Positions 1-10,832 of a DNA stretch of 64,000 bases are shown in pieces. Below the pieces are notes generated by a model, which was not told the origin of the DNA, searched no databases, and saw nothing but the letters and a program-made list of their open reading frames with translations. Position 1 is the stretch's first letter; every line of letters begins with the position of its first letter. The position numbers and the translations under genes are program-made. Source of the stretch: Methanolobus vulcani (lineage in GTDB: Archaea; Halobacteriota; Methanosarcinia; Methanosarcinales; Methanosarcinaceae); the NCBI RefSeq assembly GCF_006546655.1, contig NZ_VIAQ01000006.1, positions 186,001 to 250,000 of the forward strand, given 5' to 3'.

Positions 1-450
1 GGCAGAATTCTAACGCATGATTATTGTGCTTTGGTTGCCATATTAATGATGGTTATACCATGGGCAATATACTTTGCTACTAGTCAGTTTGGATATTTTC
101 CAGACTTGAAACATGGACGTGATCCATTAACCGAATCATCTGCTCCCTTTTTTAAAAATATGGGTTATTATGTAATTTTTATAGCTATACCAATGCTTGG
201 TTGGAGAATTCATTTGTTTAAAACATTATATAAGCGAGGAGTAGAGATTACAGGATATATCTCTTTTGAAGGTGTTCTTTCCAGAAAAAGAATTGAATAC
301 AAATATACATATGAAGGGGTAGATTATTGGAGAGGAAATGCATTAACTGATTCACAATATGTAAACATTTTTAAAGAGGGTGACGAAGTGATTTTGCTGG
401 TTGATCCGAAGAATCCAAAACAAGCCGTAATCAAAGAGATCTATTTTTGA
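1..450 (+). CDS. small membrane protein, DUF3592-like, possibly 5'-truncated
   Basis: The frame is open from the left edge, so the start may lie outside the window; internal candidates are TTG at 31 and ATG at 46. Two hydrophobic segments (about residues 10-27 and 58-72 of the visible frame) are followed by a small beta-rich domain. That domain has the pattern seen in DUF3592 proteins: a conserved YKYTYEG strand, then GDEVILLVDPKNPKQA near the C-terminus. Function is unknown for this family. The downstream neighbour is on the other strand and gives no context. Confidence 0.55.
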   Translation, partial: GRILTHDYCALVAILMMVIPWAIYFATSQFGYFPDLKHGRDPLTESSAPFFKNMGYYVIFIAIPMLGWRIHLFKTLYKRGVEITGYISFEGVLSRKRIEYKYTYEGVDYWRGNALTDSQYVNIFKEGDEVILLVDPKNPKQAVIKEIYF

Positions 451-617
451 AATAATTTATGTGCGTCAATTGTTTTCTTAATAGTTGAAATTGAAACATT
501 GAGAATCTGTTGTTACATTTCCTACCTTGAACGAATATTAATGCTCTTGACCGAAAAACACCCCATTTTTTGGATTAAGAAGCAATATGAAAAACAAAAC
601 TCAGTTATTATGACCTC

Positions 618-1445
618 TCATAATAACTTTGAAGCAAGCGAAGCTTTCACGTTGCACATCTCTGAAAATTCACAACTGGCGCACAGTGCACTCTCATTTT
701 TATCCGGCATCTTGCCATTCTTGATCTGTCTTGCACGACTGATCGCTTTTAAGACCTGCCTGCGGTCATTTGAATGAATATTGACTTTTCTGAAATGGCC
801 TGACTTTGCATAGATCACAAGACAGGATTTCACAGGAATTCCGTGGGTTTCTTCCGCAAGCATTGCAAAGCAAGTAACATGTAACCTGTCGTTGTTCCAG
901 ACACCATTTTCAGGAGCTTTTGATGTTTTTATTATAACAGGAACAAATGAATCGTCCATACTGAGAAGTCTGTAAGGAACGCCTGTCACATTCAACTTTT
1001 CAGAATGTAGATAGGGTTCTTCATCTAATGAGGATATCATGTCTGCAATTATGGATATTTCGGATATTTCCGGGTCTTCAATTTGCTCAGCAAGATTCTG
1101 CTGAATCTCTGGCAGATAAGAGCGGGCACTTTCTGTAAGTTCAGTCATTTCTTCTTGCATGAGTCCTGAGACTTCATCAGGATAAATTATACTCAAGTCA
1201 TCCATCACCTGCAAAAGCATGGAATCAAAGTCCACGGATAACACATCGTCTTTTGACGAAGAGCTCTTCAACACATCAGAATACTTCATAGCCATTTCCT
1301 TTAATACAAGGTGTTCTATATAGCTAAGAGAGGAAGAATGGAACTGCTCGTGGCCGCGGCATGAATAATATAATTTTCTTGCACAGGAAAAATACATGGA
1401 TAATTCGGACACAGTTATTTTTATTTTTTCGTTTTTAAGAAACAT
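618..1445 (-). CDS. Cas4/Dna2-like PD-(D/E)XK family protein
   Basis: About 275 residues. The N-terminal ITVSELSMYFSCARKLYY and the C-terminal CASCEFSEMC give one early and three late cysteines, the layout of the iron-sulfur cluster in Cas4-type RecB nucleases. The nuclease core is hard to see: a VPYRLLSMDDS segment followed by VIIKTSKA could be the D and (E/D)xK strands, but the match is weak and activity may be lost. I chose ATG 1445 over the in-frame start at 1511 because an AT-rich, TATA-like stretch lies just upstream. No cas genes or CRISPR repeats are nearby, so a role in DNA repair is more likely than spacer acquisition. Confidence 0.55.
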   Translation of the reverse strand: MFLKNEKIKITVSELSMYFSCARKLYYSCRGHEQFHSSSLSYIEHLVLKEMAMKYSDVLKSSSSKDDVLSVDFDSMLLQVMDDLSIIYPDEVSGLMQEEMTELTESARSYLPEIQQNLAEQIEDPEISEISIIADMISSLDEEPYLHSEKLNVTGVPYRLLSMDDSFVPVIIKTSKAPENGVWNNDRLHVTCFAMLAEETHGIPVKSCLVIYAKSGHFRKVNIHSNDRRQVLKAISRARQIKNGKMPDKNESALCASCEFSEMCNVKASLASKLL

Positions 1446-1568
1446 ATTTTTATAGTTGATATATAACATACTATAAATAAAGAAATGTTTTGAATCGAAA
1501 CGTATCGACAATAAACGAACTTGTATTCGTTAAATATATATGGTAATCTACCCTTAGGAATGTAAAGC

Positions 1569-2309
1569 ATGAGTGAAGACGAATCGCATGATATGGTTCG
1601 CCAGCGTCTTGCAGAAAAGATGGCAGGCGAGATTACGCTGTCAGAGAAGCCTGGCGAGGCCCTGAAAAAATGGCGATTGAACTTCGAGATCGCACAGACC
1701 GACCTTTCTGGTTATCTGAGTGTATCTCCTTCGGTCATCAGCGACTATGAGAGCGGCAGGAGAAAATCTCCGGGTACGCTAATAGTGAGCAGAATAGTCG
1801 ATGCGCTTCTCGAGATTGACGCACAGAGAGGAGGACAGAAAATTCATGCTTATGAGGGGATACTTTTCGCAGACAAAACGTCTAAGGCCATTTACGCCAC
1901 CTACGAATACACATTTCCCATGCAGGTTGCAAAACTTGCCAGTATCATTGAGGCAGACATCGTTAATAAAGGAATAGAGAAACCGCTTTACGGTTTTACT
2001 GTTGTTGACAGTAAAAAGGCTATTCTTGAACTTTCATCCCATGAGTTCCAGAAACTCTACGGATGGAGTACTGAACGTGCAATGATATTCACCAAGGTCA
2101 CGACTGGAAAATCACCAATGGTCGCCATAAGGGTTACAAACCTGAAACCCGGGGCTGTTGTAATGCATGGCCTGCGAGGAAATGAAGTGCATCTGATGGC
2201 TAAAAAAATGGCTGAGATTGACAGGATTCCCCTACTTGCAACGACAATGGATATTGACGAAATGGTAGAAGCGCTAAAGAAATACAGCGAATATCACGTC
2301 ATTGAGTAA
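1569..2309 (+). CDS. archaeal XRE-family HTH regulator next to mevalonate genes
   Basis: 246 residues. A helix-turn-helix of the Cro/CI type spans about residues 30-85, with AQTDLSGYLSVSPSVISDYE as the two recognition helices. The rest is a conserved alpha/beta domain of unknown ligand. It lies 33 nt before the HMG-CoA synthase gene in the same direction. Regulators of this architecture (COG1709) are commonly found at this place in archaeal genomes. I infer that it controls the mevalonate genes downstream. Confidence 0.75.
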   Translation: MSEDESHDMVRQRLAEKMAGEITLSEKPGEALKKWRLNFEIAQTDLSGYLSVSPSVISDYESGRRKSPGTLIVSRIVDALLEIDAQRGGQKIHAYEGILFADKTSKAIYATYEYTFPMQVAKLASIIEADIVNKGIEKPLYGFTVVDSKKAILELSSHEFQKLYGWSTERAMIFTKVTTGKSPMVAIRVTNLKPGAVVMHGLRGNEVHLMAKKMAEIDRIPLLATTMDIDEMVEALKKYSEYHVIE

Positions 2310-2342
2310 ATATCACTAAATGCACATTTAAACGGTGTTAAG

Positions 2343-3392
2343 ATGAGTGTAGGGATAGTCTCATATGGTGCCTACGTACCAAAATATAGAATAAAAGTAG
2401 AGGACATCGCCCGCGTATGGGGAGACGATGCAGAGATTCTCAAGGCAGGACTGATGGTCAATGAAAAAGCAGTTCCTGATGTTGATGAAGATGCAGCGAC
2501 TATTGCAGTAGAGGCTGCAAGGGCTGCAGTAAACAGGTCAGGCATAGATGCGCAGAGAATAGGTGCTGTATACACCGGTTCTGAAAGCCATCCTTATGCT
2601 GTAAAACCTACCAGTACTATCGTAGCAGAAGCAACCGGAGCAACTCCGGTAATGACTGCGGCTGATTTTGAATTTGCCTGTAAGGCAGGAACCGCAGCCG
2701 TCCAGGCATGTATGGGTCTGGTTAATTCAGGCATGATCGATCTGGGAATGGCTATCGGTGCTGATGTAGCACAGGGAGCTCCCGGAGATGCCCTTGAATA
2801 CACTGCCGCAGCAGGTGGTGTAGCATACATTATCGGAAATAAGGAATCCGAACTTGTGGCCGTTATCGAGGACACATATTCTTTTACAACTGATACTCCT
2901 GACTTCTGGAGACGTGAAGGAATGCCATATCCGGAACATGGTGGCAGATTCACAGGAGAGCCAGGATACTTCAAGCACGTTACAAACGCTGCAAAAGGAC
3001 TTCTCAACAAGCTGGACGCAAAACCTGAAGATTACGATTATGCAGTTTTCCACCAGCCAAATGGAAAATTCCCAAGCCGTGCAGCCAAGATGCTTGGATT
3101 CAGCAAAGAACAGATTGCACCGGGACTTGTAGTTACAAGACTTGGAAACACATACTCCGGTTCCTGTATGATGGGAATTGCAGCAACACTTGACCAGGCA
3201 AAACCAGGTGACCGCATATTTGCAACCGCTTTTGGATCTGGTGCCGGTGGAGATGCTTTCAGCATAACAGTCACCGACAAGATCGATGAGATGCGTGACA
3301 ATGCACCGAAAGTCGAAGAGCTTCTTGCAGACCCGATCTATGTAGACTACGCAACGTACGCCAAGCATAAGGGCAAAATAAAGATAGCATGA
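2343..3392 (+). CDS. hydroxymethylglutaryl-CoA synthase
   Basis: 349 residues, the usual length of the archaeal enzyme. It condenses acetyl-CoA with acetoacetyl-CoA to HMG-CoA, the second step of the mevalonate route to archaeal ether-lipid isoprenoids. The nucleophilic cysteine is C113 in [12 protein letters not shown]. The acid/base glutamate is in GSESHPYA, the histidine in [10 protein letters not shown], and the oxyanion and product loop in [11 protein letters not shown]. The thiolase gene starts 10 nt after the stop. In archaea, HMG-CoA synthase, thiolase and the DUF35 protein form one complex that channels acetoacetyl-CoA, and the gene order here matches that complex. Confidence 0.95.
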   Translation: MSVGIVSYGAYVPKYRIKVEDIARVWGDDAEILKAGLMVNEKAVPDVDEDAATIAVEAARAAVNRSGIDAQRIGAVYTGSESHPYAVKPTSTIVAEATGATPVMTAADFEFACKAGTAAVQACMGLVNSGMIDLGMAIGADVAQGAPGDALEYTAAAGGVAYIIGNKESELVAVIEDTYSFTTDTPDFWRREGMPYPEHGGRFTGEPGYFKHVTNAAKGLLNKLDAKPEDYDYAVFHQPNGKFPSRAAKMLGFSKEQIAPGLVVTRLGNTYSGSCMMGIAATLDQAKPGDRIFATAFGSGAGGDAFSITVTDKIDEMRDNAPKVEELLADPIYVDYATYAKHKGKIKIA

Positions 3393-3402
3393 GGTGTGGA
3401 AA

Positions 3403-4575
3403 ATGAGAGATGTAGCAATCATAGGTGTTAAAAACACAAAATTCGGCGAATTGTGGGACCGCTCTTTCAGAGATGTTGTAGTTGAAGCAGGTGCCGGTGC
3501 TGTAAGTGATGCAGGCGTTGTAGGAGAAAAGATCGATGCAATGTTTGTCGGTAACATGAGCGGTGGACAGTTTGTCGAGCAGGAACATATCGGTGCGCTT
3601 ATTGCTGATTATTCAGGTCTTGCAAAGAATCTTCATGTGCCTTCAACACGTGTTGAAGCTGCCTGTGCTTCAGGCGGACTTGCACTCAGGCAGGGAATCT
3701 ATGCAGTGGCTTCAGGAATGGATGACATTGTTATTGCAGCCGGTGCAGAAAAGATGACAGATGTACCTTCACCAAAGGCATCATCTGCCCTTGCAGCAGC
3801 AGCTGACAGGGAATGGGAAGGTATTATGGGTGCAACGTTCCCGGGACTTTATGCAATGATCGCAAGGATGCACATGCACAAGTACGGGACCACAAGCGAA
3901 CAGCTGGCACAGGTTGCTGTGAAGAACCATCAGAATGGTCAGCACAACCCGATTGCCCAGTACAAATCCAAAATTACCGTTGATTCGGTCTTAAAATCCA
4001 TTATGGTGGCAGATCCACTACACATATTCGACTGCTCACCAATCACAGACGGTGCATCTGCCGTGGTGCTTGCACCTGCAGATATTGCACATGAGTACAC
4101 TGATACTCCAATTTATGTGAAGGCAACCGCACAGGCATCAGATACCATTGCACTGCACGACCGCAGGGATATTACAACTCTGGATGCCAGTGTAGCAGCA
4201 GGAAAGAGAGCCTACGAAATGGCAAAGGTGCAGCCAAAGGACATTGACCTTGTTGAAGTCCATGACTGTTTCACCATTGCTGAAATATGTGCCATTGAAG
4301 ACCTTGGTTTTGCTAAGAAAGGTGAAGGCGGAATCCTGACCCAGAATGGTGAGACCGCAATTGGAGGAAAGATACCTGTTAATACCTCAGGTGGACTGAA
4401 GTCATGCGGACACCCTGTAGGAGCTACCGGCGTTAAGCAGGCTGTTGAGATAGTAGAGCAGCTTCGTGGCGAAGCAGGAAAGCGCCAGGTTGACGGAGCA
4501 GAGATTGGAATGACCCACAACGTGGGAGGTTCCGGTGCGACTGCTGTTGTACACATTTTCTCGAGGGACAGGTGA
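3403..4575 (+). CDS. acetoacetyl-CoA thiolase (acetyl-CoA C-acetyltransferase)
   Basis: 390 residues from ATG 3403, chosen because GAGGTG lies a few bases upstream; an in-frame GTG at 3394 overlaps that ribosome site. Thiolase landmarks: acyl-accepting cysteine C88 in [26 protein letters not shown] and the C-terminal [12 protein letters not shown]. It lacks the C-terminal cysteine loop of bacterial biosynthetic thiolases, as is typical for the archaeal SCP-x-like form. It makes acetoacetyl-CoA for the HMG-CoA synthase encoded upstream. Confidence 0.93.
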   Translation: MRDVAIIGVKNTKFGELWDRSFRDVVVEAGAGAVSDAGVVGEKIDAMFVGNMSGGQFVEQEHIGALIADYSGLAKNLHVPSTRVEAACASGGLALRQGIYAVASGMDDIVIAAGAEKMTDVPSPKASSALAAAADREWEGIMGATFPGLYAMIARMHMHKYGTTSEQLAQVAVKNHQNGQHNPIAQYKSKITVDSVLKSIMVADPLHIFDCSPITDGASAVVLAPADIAHEYTDTPIYVKATAQASDTIALHDRRDITTLDASVAAGKRAYEMAKVQPKDIDLVEVHDCFTIAEICAIEDLGFAKKGEGGILTQNGETAIGGKIPVNTSGGLKSCGHPVGATGVKQAVEIVEQLRGEAGKRQVDGAEIGMTHNVGGSGATAVVHIFSRDR

Positions 4576-4580
4576 TTATC

Positions 4581-4985
4581 ATGTCAGTACCAAGATTTTG
4601 GAGAAAACAGATAGCCAGGTACAACCTTGTGGGTACACAGTGCAAGAAATGCGGAGAGAAGTTCTACCCACCACGTAATATGTGTCCAAAGTGCAGGCGT
4701 GATGGTGAGATAGAGGAGTACAAATTCTCCGGCAAAGGAGAGGTTGTGACGTATACTGTTATTCACACTGCTGCCGAAGGTTTTGAGGGACAAACACCTT
4801 ATGTTCTTGGAATTATCAAACTGGAAGAAGGACCAAGCCTCACAAGCCAGATCATCTGTGATGCTGAGAATGTAAAGATAGGTATGAAGGTCAAACCTGT
4901 GTTCAGGAAACTTGGACAGGACGGAGAACGTGGTATGATCTATTACGGAACAAAATTCGTACCTGAATCTACAGATAAATGTTAG
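4581..4985 (+). CDS. DUF35 OB-fold/zinc-ribbon subunit of the thiolase/HMG-CoA synthase complex
   Basis: About 134 residues. A four-cysteine zinc ribbon (CKKCGEKFYPPRNMCPKC) is followed by an OB-fold of the acyl-CoA-associated DUF35 type. In archaeal complexes this protein bridges thiolase and HMG-CoA synthase. ATG 4581 is preferred over the overlapping GTG at 4572. The stop is UAG at 4983-4985; a second in-frame UAG follows one codon later, and a UAA ends the frame 14 codons after the first UAG, so readthrough would add only a short tail. The stop overlaps the start of the CYTH gene (ATG 4979). Confidence 0.88.
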   Translation: MSVPRFWRKQIARYNLVGTQCKKCGEKFYPPRNMCPKCRRDGEIEEYKFSGKGEVVTYTVIHTAAEGFEGQTPYVLGIIKLEEGPSLTSQIICDAENVKIGMKVKPVFRKLGQDGERGMIYYGTKFVPESTDKC

Positions 4986-5500
4986 AAATAGAAGTTAAGG
5001 CCCGTGCCGACCATCTCCAGCTAAAGGAGCAGTTATCGGTCATGGGTGCTGTTTTTGTAGGTGTCCAGCACCACTGCGACACCTATTTTAATGCCCCACA
5101 CAGGGATTTTGCAACCACGGATGAAGCACTTAGGATACGCTCCGTGAATGGCAGGTCTGTTATGACCTACAAAGGCAAAAAGCTGGATACTCTTTCCAAA
5201 ACAAGAGAAGAATTTGAGACCGAAGTCGACGGTGGAACTACTCGAAGCATCCTGCTTGCACTTGGATTCTATGAATCAGGTATTGTCAGAAAAACAAGAG
5301 AGGTCTACAAGTACGAGAATATGACCATCTGTCTTGACAAAGTTGAAGGACTCGGTGAATTCATGGAAGTTGAGATAGGTGCTGAATCTGATATAGAAGG
5401 TCACCGAAAACAGATATTCTTATTTTTGGAGAAATTTGGAATTGGAGAAGAGGATTCCATCAGGACATCTTATCTTGAGATGGTTTTGGAGAAGCAGTAA
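4979..5500 (+). CDS. CYTH domain protein, CyaB/class IV adenylate cyclase-like
   Basis: 173 residues. The tunnel-fold signature ExExK appears as EIEVKA at residues 3-8. It is followed by the alternating charged strands expected for triphosphate binding (EALRIRSVN, MTYKGKK, REEFETEV) and by LDKVEGLGEFMEVEI. The family binds triphosphates with metal ions; bacterial members are class IV adenylate cyclases and others are thiamine triphosphatases. Which activity applies here cannot be decided. The gene overlaps the end of the DUF35 gene by 7 nt, so it is probably translated from the mevalonate transcript. Confidence 0.8.
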   Translation: MLEIEVKARADHLQLKEQLSVMGAVFVGVQHHCDTYFNAPHRDFATTDEALRIRSVNGRSVMTYKGKKLDTLSKTREEFETEVDGGTTRSILLALGFYESGIVRKTREVYKYENMTICLDKVEGLGEFMEVEIGAESDIEGHRKQIFLFLEKFGIGEEDSIRTSYLEMVLEKQ

Positions 5501-5666
5501 TTATGATTTAGCTTTTTGATGTAGTTATACTTCAAGATGAAATATGTAAAAATAGGTAAAAAGGGATTCCAAAAAATACAATTCCAATCATAAAAATCAT
5601 CATAAAAATAATTAGCCAGGATTTACAATAATCAAACCATTTCCCATATTTACAAATTCTAAGAGT

Positions 5667-6176
5667 TTAATTATCAATTTCAAGCTTTTTGGGTGTTACA
5701 GAGTATCCATATTCTTCATTTTTCTTTTTGTCAATTATTATAGGATGGTTGATTATTTTTTCAATATTAGATATTCTAGGATCCATTTTGTATATATCAT
5801 CTACATCTTTATCAAGCCATTTTGGAGGATCAAAAAGAGGAAAACTTACTGGGAAAATATGGAAATACCATTGTCGAGCATTTTCTTGAAGTGCAAGATT
5901 AAAAGAACTCATTCCATTTAGAAGTATCATTGCCATAGAAATTATTACCATTCCTAGTAATAGCATGTTTTGTGAAGAGCTAGATGAATTCAATGAACAA
6001 TATGAATAAAACAAAGAACCGTAGATTGCAAAAAATACAGTATTTAAAAGAATTGTATCTTTTACTATCTGAGCAATGATTGTATCAATGTACTGAATTC
6101 TATCAAGAGTATCACGCCAAGTCCATTTTCTTATCCATTCATTAGAAAACATCTCTTCATTACTACTATCTACCAT
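5667..6176 (-). CDS. hypothetical membrane protein
   Basis: 169 residues, not recognised. Two transmembrane segments are visible at about residues 42-62 and 72-92, separated by a serine-rich loop. They are followed by a basic, lysine-rich C-terminal region (IIDKKKNEEYGYSVTPKK). The base composition is more AT-rich than in the neighbouring housekeeping genes. It is isolated between the mevalonate cluster (convergent) and a sensor kinase. No function can be assigned. Confidence 0.55.
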   Translation of the reverse strand: MVDSSNEEMFSNEWIRKWTWRDTLDRIQYIDTIIAQIVKDTILLNTVFFAIYGSLFYSYCSLNSSSSSQNMLLLGMVIISMAMILLNGMSSFNLALQENARQWYFHIFPVSFPLFDPPKWLDKDVDDIYKMDPRISNIEKIINHPIIIDKKKNEEYGYSVTPKKLEIDN

Positions 6177-6343
6177 TAACTCTAATTATTTACACATAAT
6201 TATTTCAGTTTATGTATAAAATATATTTACAATTTGGCATTAAAAATTGAATTGTTGTCGGATGACTCACAAAATCAAACTAATAAGATAGACAAATGAA
6301 AAATCCTACTAAAAATGAGATTTGCCAATATATGTTGCAAAGA

Positions 6344-8449
6344 TCACTGCTGCGTCCCATCAACAGGAATCTCAAAATAGAAGCAAGAACCTTCACCCAA
6401 TTTACTTTCCACCCAGACTCTGCCATTATGCATTTCTGCAAACTTTTTCACGAGGGCAAGTCCAAGTCCGGTTCCTTCATACTTGCGATTATGAGCAGAA
6501 TCCACCTGAGTAAATTCCTGGAAGAGAGATTCTTGGTCATGTTTAGAGATACCGATACCTGTATCCTTTACTGAGAATTGAGCGTATCTGCCTTGTATTT
6601 TAATACCCAGAGTAATGTTTCCATTTTCAGGAGTGAACTTCACCGCATTGCTCAGGAGATTAAGAAGAGTTTGTCTGATTTTCATTCTGTCAGCTTTGAT
6701 AGTAGTGAGTTCTTCGTCAATTCTGGATTCCAGATTGATATTCTTTCTAACTGCTATTGAGGAAATAGTTCCCATAACATCATCTGTTAGTTCGAAAACA
6801 TTAACGTCATCAAGATTCAGTTCCATCATACCTGCCTCTATCTTAGACAGATCAAGAATATCATTAATAACATTCAAAAGGTGTTTTCCACTGTTAGAAA
6901 CATTATTCAGGTAATGTTCCTGCTTATCATTGATATCACCAAATGATCTTAAAAGCAACATATCTGAAAAGCCGATAATGGAATTCAAAGGAGTACGCAG
7001 TTCATGACTCATATTGGCAAGGAACTGGCTCTTTGCACGGTTAGCTGCATCAGCTTCGATCTTTGCGTTCAATAGAGCTTCTTCATAGAGTTTCTTTTCA
7101 GTGATATCACGGATGATCACCTGAACTGTACCTTGCTTTTTATCAATTACTGAAGAACTGATACCTGCATGAATTTCTCTTCCACTGGAAAGTTTCAGCT
7201 TAATCTCTGACCTGACAGAACCATCCCTGATTGTTTTCTCATAAATATCTGCCAGATCAGGAGAATATCCTTCCGGGGACAATAAAGTGAGATCCATCGC
7301 AAAAAGCTCAGGCTGCTCATATTCAAGCAATTCAGATGTCTTGCTATTTGCATCCACCAGCGAAGCACCCGGACCAAAAATAATAATGGCATCATTTAAC
7401 TCTTCAAAAAGAGAATGATATTTCCCTTCATTTTCTTCAAGAGAATCCAACATATTATTTACATTGTCAGCCAGCCAGTTTACCTCATCATCGCCTGCTA
7501 TTTCTATTCTGGATGTAAGATCACCGCTTTTCTGAATTTTACCAAGTCCATGAACAAGCTGGCTGAATTTAGCATAGTTCATATTCTTTGCAAGATGGAT
7601 ATGGATGAACAGTTCAATAGAACTTATAGCTATTAATGTTAAAGCAAGAAGGGATAGCAATTGGATTCCTTCAGCTTCAGTGTGCCCCATCGTTCCAACT
7701 TTTAAGAGCTTTGCAGGACGCCCCATAATATCATATAGAGGAAGCGTTCCGGCAGGAGTTCCTTCTTCAAATTTACCAACTGAAACATCGCCTGCTATCT
7801 GACCTGGTACCTCTCCATTTATCTCAAAAGGAGGTTTAATCTCTTCCAGAGAAATAGAAATAGTACCGTCCTGAGTAATAGCTATTTCATTAAGGTCAAT
7901 TGTACGTGAAATAACAATTACCATTTCACTACCATTTGTTTCACCTGCTCTGCCAAAACATTCCATTGCAACTACAAGCGTTCTTTCCGGAAGAAAAACA
8001 AGACCTGAAAGAGAGCCTGTATCCATACATCTTGAAAATGCTTCAGGATTAGATACAAAATAAGATTCAAGACCTGCAGAAGAAGGGCTGCCATCTATTG
8101 TGTGCTTAAAAACAAGGGATGTTGTTGATGTATTATAGACTAAAAGGGATTCAACATCATGACTGATAAGCAGTTCATCATCTGAGAGTTTCTCCTCCAG
8201 CTTATCATTAAATGGACCTATTATTTCATATTGTGCATATAATGCCAGATTTGAAGCAGTGGAACTTATAACATTTACTTCATCATCTTCTATCTCATCA
8301 ACTAACATATGAGTATTGTGTATAGCATACCTTTCTTCTAAAGTATCAAAACTGGATGAAAAGAGAAGATAACTGAAAATTATCATCAAAAATACCGCAG
8401 ACACAAAAAGAATTGTATGCAGAAAAAGATCCCTTTTTTCCATTTCCAT
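6344..8449 (-). CDS. CHASE4-HAMP-PAS sensor histidine kinase
   Basis: 701 residues. Transmembrane helices at about 10-31 and 262-285 enclose an extracytoplasmic region that resembles a CHASE4 domain. A HAMP linker (about 286-340) and a PAS domain (about 345-455) follow. Then comes a HisKA dimerisation domain with phospho-acceptor H482 (SHELRTPLNS), and an HATPase domain with the N box (NLLSNAVKFT) and G boxes (DTGIGIS, GTGLGLALV). No response regulator is adjacent, so the partner is unknown. The stimulus is outside the cell membrane by topology. Confidence 0.88.
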   Translation of the reverse strand: MEMEKRDLFLHTILFVSAVFLMIIFSYLLFSSSFDTLEERYAIHNTHMLVDEIEDDEVNVISSTASNLALYAQYEIIGPFNDKLEEKLSDDELLISHDVESLLVYNTSTTSLVFKHTIDGSPSSAGLESYFVSNPEAFSRCMDTGSLSGLVFLPERTLVVAMECFGRAGETNGSEMVIVISRTIDLNEIAITQDGTISISLEEIKPPFEINGEVPGQIAGDVSVGKFEEGTPAGTLPLYDIMGRPAKLLKVGTMGHTEAEGIQLLSLLALTLIAISSIELFIHIHLAKNMNYAKFSQLVHGLGKIQKSGDLTSRIEIAGDDEVNWLADNVNNMLDSLEENEGKYHSLFEELNDAIIIFGPGASLVDANSKTSELLEYEQPELFAMDLTLLSPEGYSPDLADIYEKTIRDGSVRSEIKLKLSSGREIHAGISSSVIDKKQGTVQVIIRDITEKKLYEEALLNAKIEADAANRAKSQFLANMSHELRTPLNSIIGFSDMLLLRSFGDINDKQEHYLNNVSNSGKHLLNVINDILDLSKIEAGMMELNLDDVNVFELTDDVMGTISSIAVRKNINLESRIDEELTTIKADRMKIRQTLLNLLSNAVKFTPENGNITLGIKIQGRYAQFSVKDTGIGISKHDQESLFQEFTQVDSAHNRKYEGTGLGLALVKKFAEMHNGRVWVESKLGEGSCFYFEIPVDGTQQ

Positions 8450-8654
8450 TTTGATGGCCTCAGTTAATCAATAAGAACACAATAAGAAGCAAAATAAGCA
8501 ACTTTGTAAGTGATCCCTAATAACGGTAGTAATATATAAAATATTCATAAATAAAAGTATCATCGCAAAAAACAACATAGAGTAAATTGAAAAGGGAATC
8601 AAAATGAGAAAAAAGTCAACAGGGTGCAGTAATGCACCCTTCGATAAAACAAAA

Positions 8655-10694
8655 TCATCTGATGCAGGAACCTGCATCCATATCCTTGTCAGTTGTCAGC
8701 AGAGACACCTGCTCGCCGGCATCTGCTGCCAGAAGCATTCCCTGTGATTCAACACCACAGAGCTTTACAGGTTTCAGGTTTACAAGCACATTGACAGTCT
8801 TGCCGACCATTTCCTCAGGCTGGTAGTACTCTGCAAGACCTGCAACAACCTGTCTTGGTTCTTCATCTCCGATATCAACCTCAAGACGAAGGAGTTTCTT
8901 TGATTTCTTGATCTTCTCAGCGGTTACGATCTTACCAACCCTGATATCAAGCTTTGCAAAATCATCATATTCTATTTCATCTTTGTATTCCATAATTTCT
9001 ACTTCCTCAATGCCTGCTTCCTTTGCCATTGCTGCCTTTACGCGCTTTGACGATATTGCTTCCATCTCATTGATCTTATCATCTTCTAACTTGGTGAAGA
9101 GAATTCCAGGCTTTGCGAGTTTTGTTCCGCTTACAACAGGAACAGTTGCTTCTTCATATGTAACTTCATGAACATCAGAATCCATACCAATCTGCTTCCA
9201 CGCAACTTCCATGCTGCCGGGTGTCATTGGTTCGAACAGCAGGATAAGTGCCTTGGCAAGCTGTATACAGTTCTTAACAACCTTTCCACAGGCGTCCTTA
9301 TCTTCCTTAATGAGCTTCCAGGGTTCGTTTGACTGGAAGTATGAATTTCCGTATGATGCAAGAGCCATTGCAGTGTCAGCAGCTTTCTTGAACTCATACT
9401 CCGAGTTTGCCCTAACAACCTCTTCAATGGTTGAATTGATCTTCTCTATGACCTCAGGGTCGATATCTCCCTCTGGGATCTCACCGAAGTTCTTGAAAGA
9501 AAAGAGCAGGTTCCTGTACAGGAAATTGCCCAATACACCAACAAGTTCGGTGTTTATCTTATCCTGGAATATCTTCCATGAGAAATTGACTTCCTTGGTG
9601 TGTGAAGTGTAACTTACAAGATAATACCTGAGAAGGTCAGGATGGAACCCATGGTCAAGGTAATCTTCCTCAACCCATACAACATATCCGCGACTCTTGG
9701 AGAAAGTCTTATCCTCAATTTTCAGCATACCTGATGCAACAACTGCTGACGGCTGGCTGTAGTCTGCTCCTTTGAGCATTGCAGGCCAAAAAATACAGTG
9801 GTGATAAATTATGTCCCCACCAATGAAGTGGACAATCGGACAATCTCCTTTCCAGAACTTCTCCCAGTCTCCACCGGTTGCTTCTGCCCATTCTTCTGTG
9901 AAAGCCATATAACCGATAGGTGCATCAACCCATACGTAAACTACAAGTTCATCATGTCCGGGGAATCTTACACCCCATTCAAGGTTTCTGGTGATACACC
10001 AGTCAGTAAGCTCCTGCTTGATCCAGCCCATTGCATAGTTACGTGCATTTAATGTGCCACCAAGGTTCTCAAGGTGTTCCATGAGGAAATCCTTGAATTC
10101 TGAAAGCTTGAAGAAAAAGTGTTCCTGTTCCTTATATTCGGCAGGACCTTTACATATTGTACAAATTGGTTCATTAAGCTCCCCGGGTTCCAGATGTTTT
10201 CCACAACCCTGGTCACACTCATCTCCACGTGCTTTTTCGCCACAATGCGGACATGTACCTGCAACATACCTGTCAGGAAGGAAACGGTCACACTGTGGGC
10301 AGTAAGCGATCTCGATTACCTTTGGATAAACATATCCCTTTTCAATAAGTTTGTCAACGATCTCAGTTGTACGGTTGTGGTTCTCTTCATCATCGGTTGT
10401 TCCGAATGCATCAAACTCCACACCCATCTTCTTGAAGACTTCATCAAAATGAGTATGGTACTGCTGCACAAGTTCCTTGGGTGTTGTGCCAAGTTCCTCG
10501 GCATTTACCACAATAGGAGTACCGTGGGTATCGGAACCACAGACAAATGTTGTTTCCTGTGAGTTCTTCTGGAGAGATCTCACAAAAATATCTGCGGGAA
10601 TGTATGTTCTAAGGTGCCCCACATGCGCCTTTCCATTTGCATAAGGAAGACCACATGTGACAAGCACGGGTTTATCAGAAGGAATATTTGACAT
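8655..10694 (-). CDS. metG: methionyl-tRNA synthetase
   Basis: 679 residues. Class I synthetase with the HIGH motif as HVGH (24-27) and KMSKS as KTFSKS (329-334). Two zinc knuckles contain C132, C135, C148, C151 and C160, C164, C178, C181. The C-terminal 110 residues form a tRNA-binding OB domain ([11 protein letters not shown]), so both parts are fused as in many Euryarchaeota. It charges initiator and elongator tRNA-Met. It is transcribed divergently from the SppA-like gene, across 138 nt that hold AT-rich TATA-like sequence near 10750. Confidence 0.97.
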   Translation of the reverse strand: MSNIPSDKPVLVTCGLPYANGKAHVGHLRTYIPADIFVRSLQKNSQETTFVCGSDTHGTPIVVNAEELGTTPKELVQQYHTHFDEVFKKMGVEFDAFGTTDDEENHNRTTEIVDKLIEKGYVYPKVIEIAYCPQCDRFLPDRYVAGTCPHCGEKARGDECDQGCGKHLEPGELNEPICTICKGPAEYKEQEHFFFKLSEFKDFLMEHLENLGGTLNARNYAMGWIKQELTDWCITRNLEWGVRFPGHDELVVYVWVDAPIGYMAFTEEWAEATGGDWEKFWKGDCPIVHFIGGDIIYHHCIFWPAMLKGADYSQPSAVVASGMLKIEDKTFSKSRGYVVWVEEDYLDHGFHPDLLRYYLVSYTSHTKEVNFSWKIFQDKINTELVGVLGNFLYRNLLFSFKNFGEIPEGDIDPEVIEKINSTIEEVVRANSEYEFKKAADTAMALASYGNSYFQSNEPWKLIKEDKDACGKVVKNCIQLAKALILLFEPMTPGSMEVAWKQIGMDSDVHEVTYEEATVPVVSGTKLAKPGILFTKLEDDKINEMEAISSKRVKAAMAKEAGIEEVEIMEYKDEIEYDDFAKLDIRVGKIVTAEKIKKSKKLLRLEVDIGDEEPRQVVAGLAEYYQPEEMVGKTVNVLVNLKPVKLCGVESQGMLLAADAGEQVSLLTTDKDMDAGSCIR

Positions 10695-10832
10695 TTATTA
10701 TCTCCACTAAAAATATGATCAATATATATTGTGTTGCATTGCGTGCAATTATAAAATATATTTCGCTCGCTAGCCACAAGGGAAGGTTTTTGAATGTGCA
10801 AATACATTTCATACGTGGGATGGATTAAATAG

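Noticed and set aside
499-777. Plus-strand frame of 92 codons
   Set aside because: Its second half lies antisense to the Cas4-like gene and its first half shows no ribosome site or recognisable sequence.
618-1445. CRISPR-Cas locus suggested by the Cas4-like protein
   Set aside because: No cas1, cas2 or interference genes and no repeat-spacer array are present in the window.
2727-3557. Long minus-strand frame of 276 codons
   Set aside because: It is antisense to HMG-CoA synthase and thiolase, cysteine-rich and without any family pattern; a shadow of real genes.
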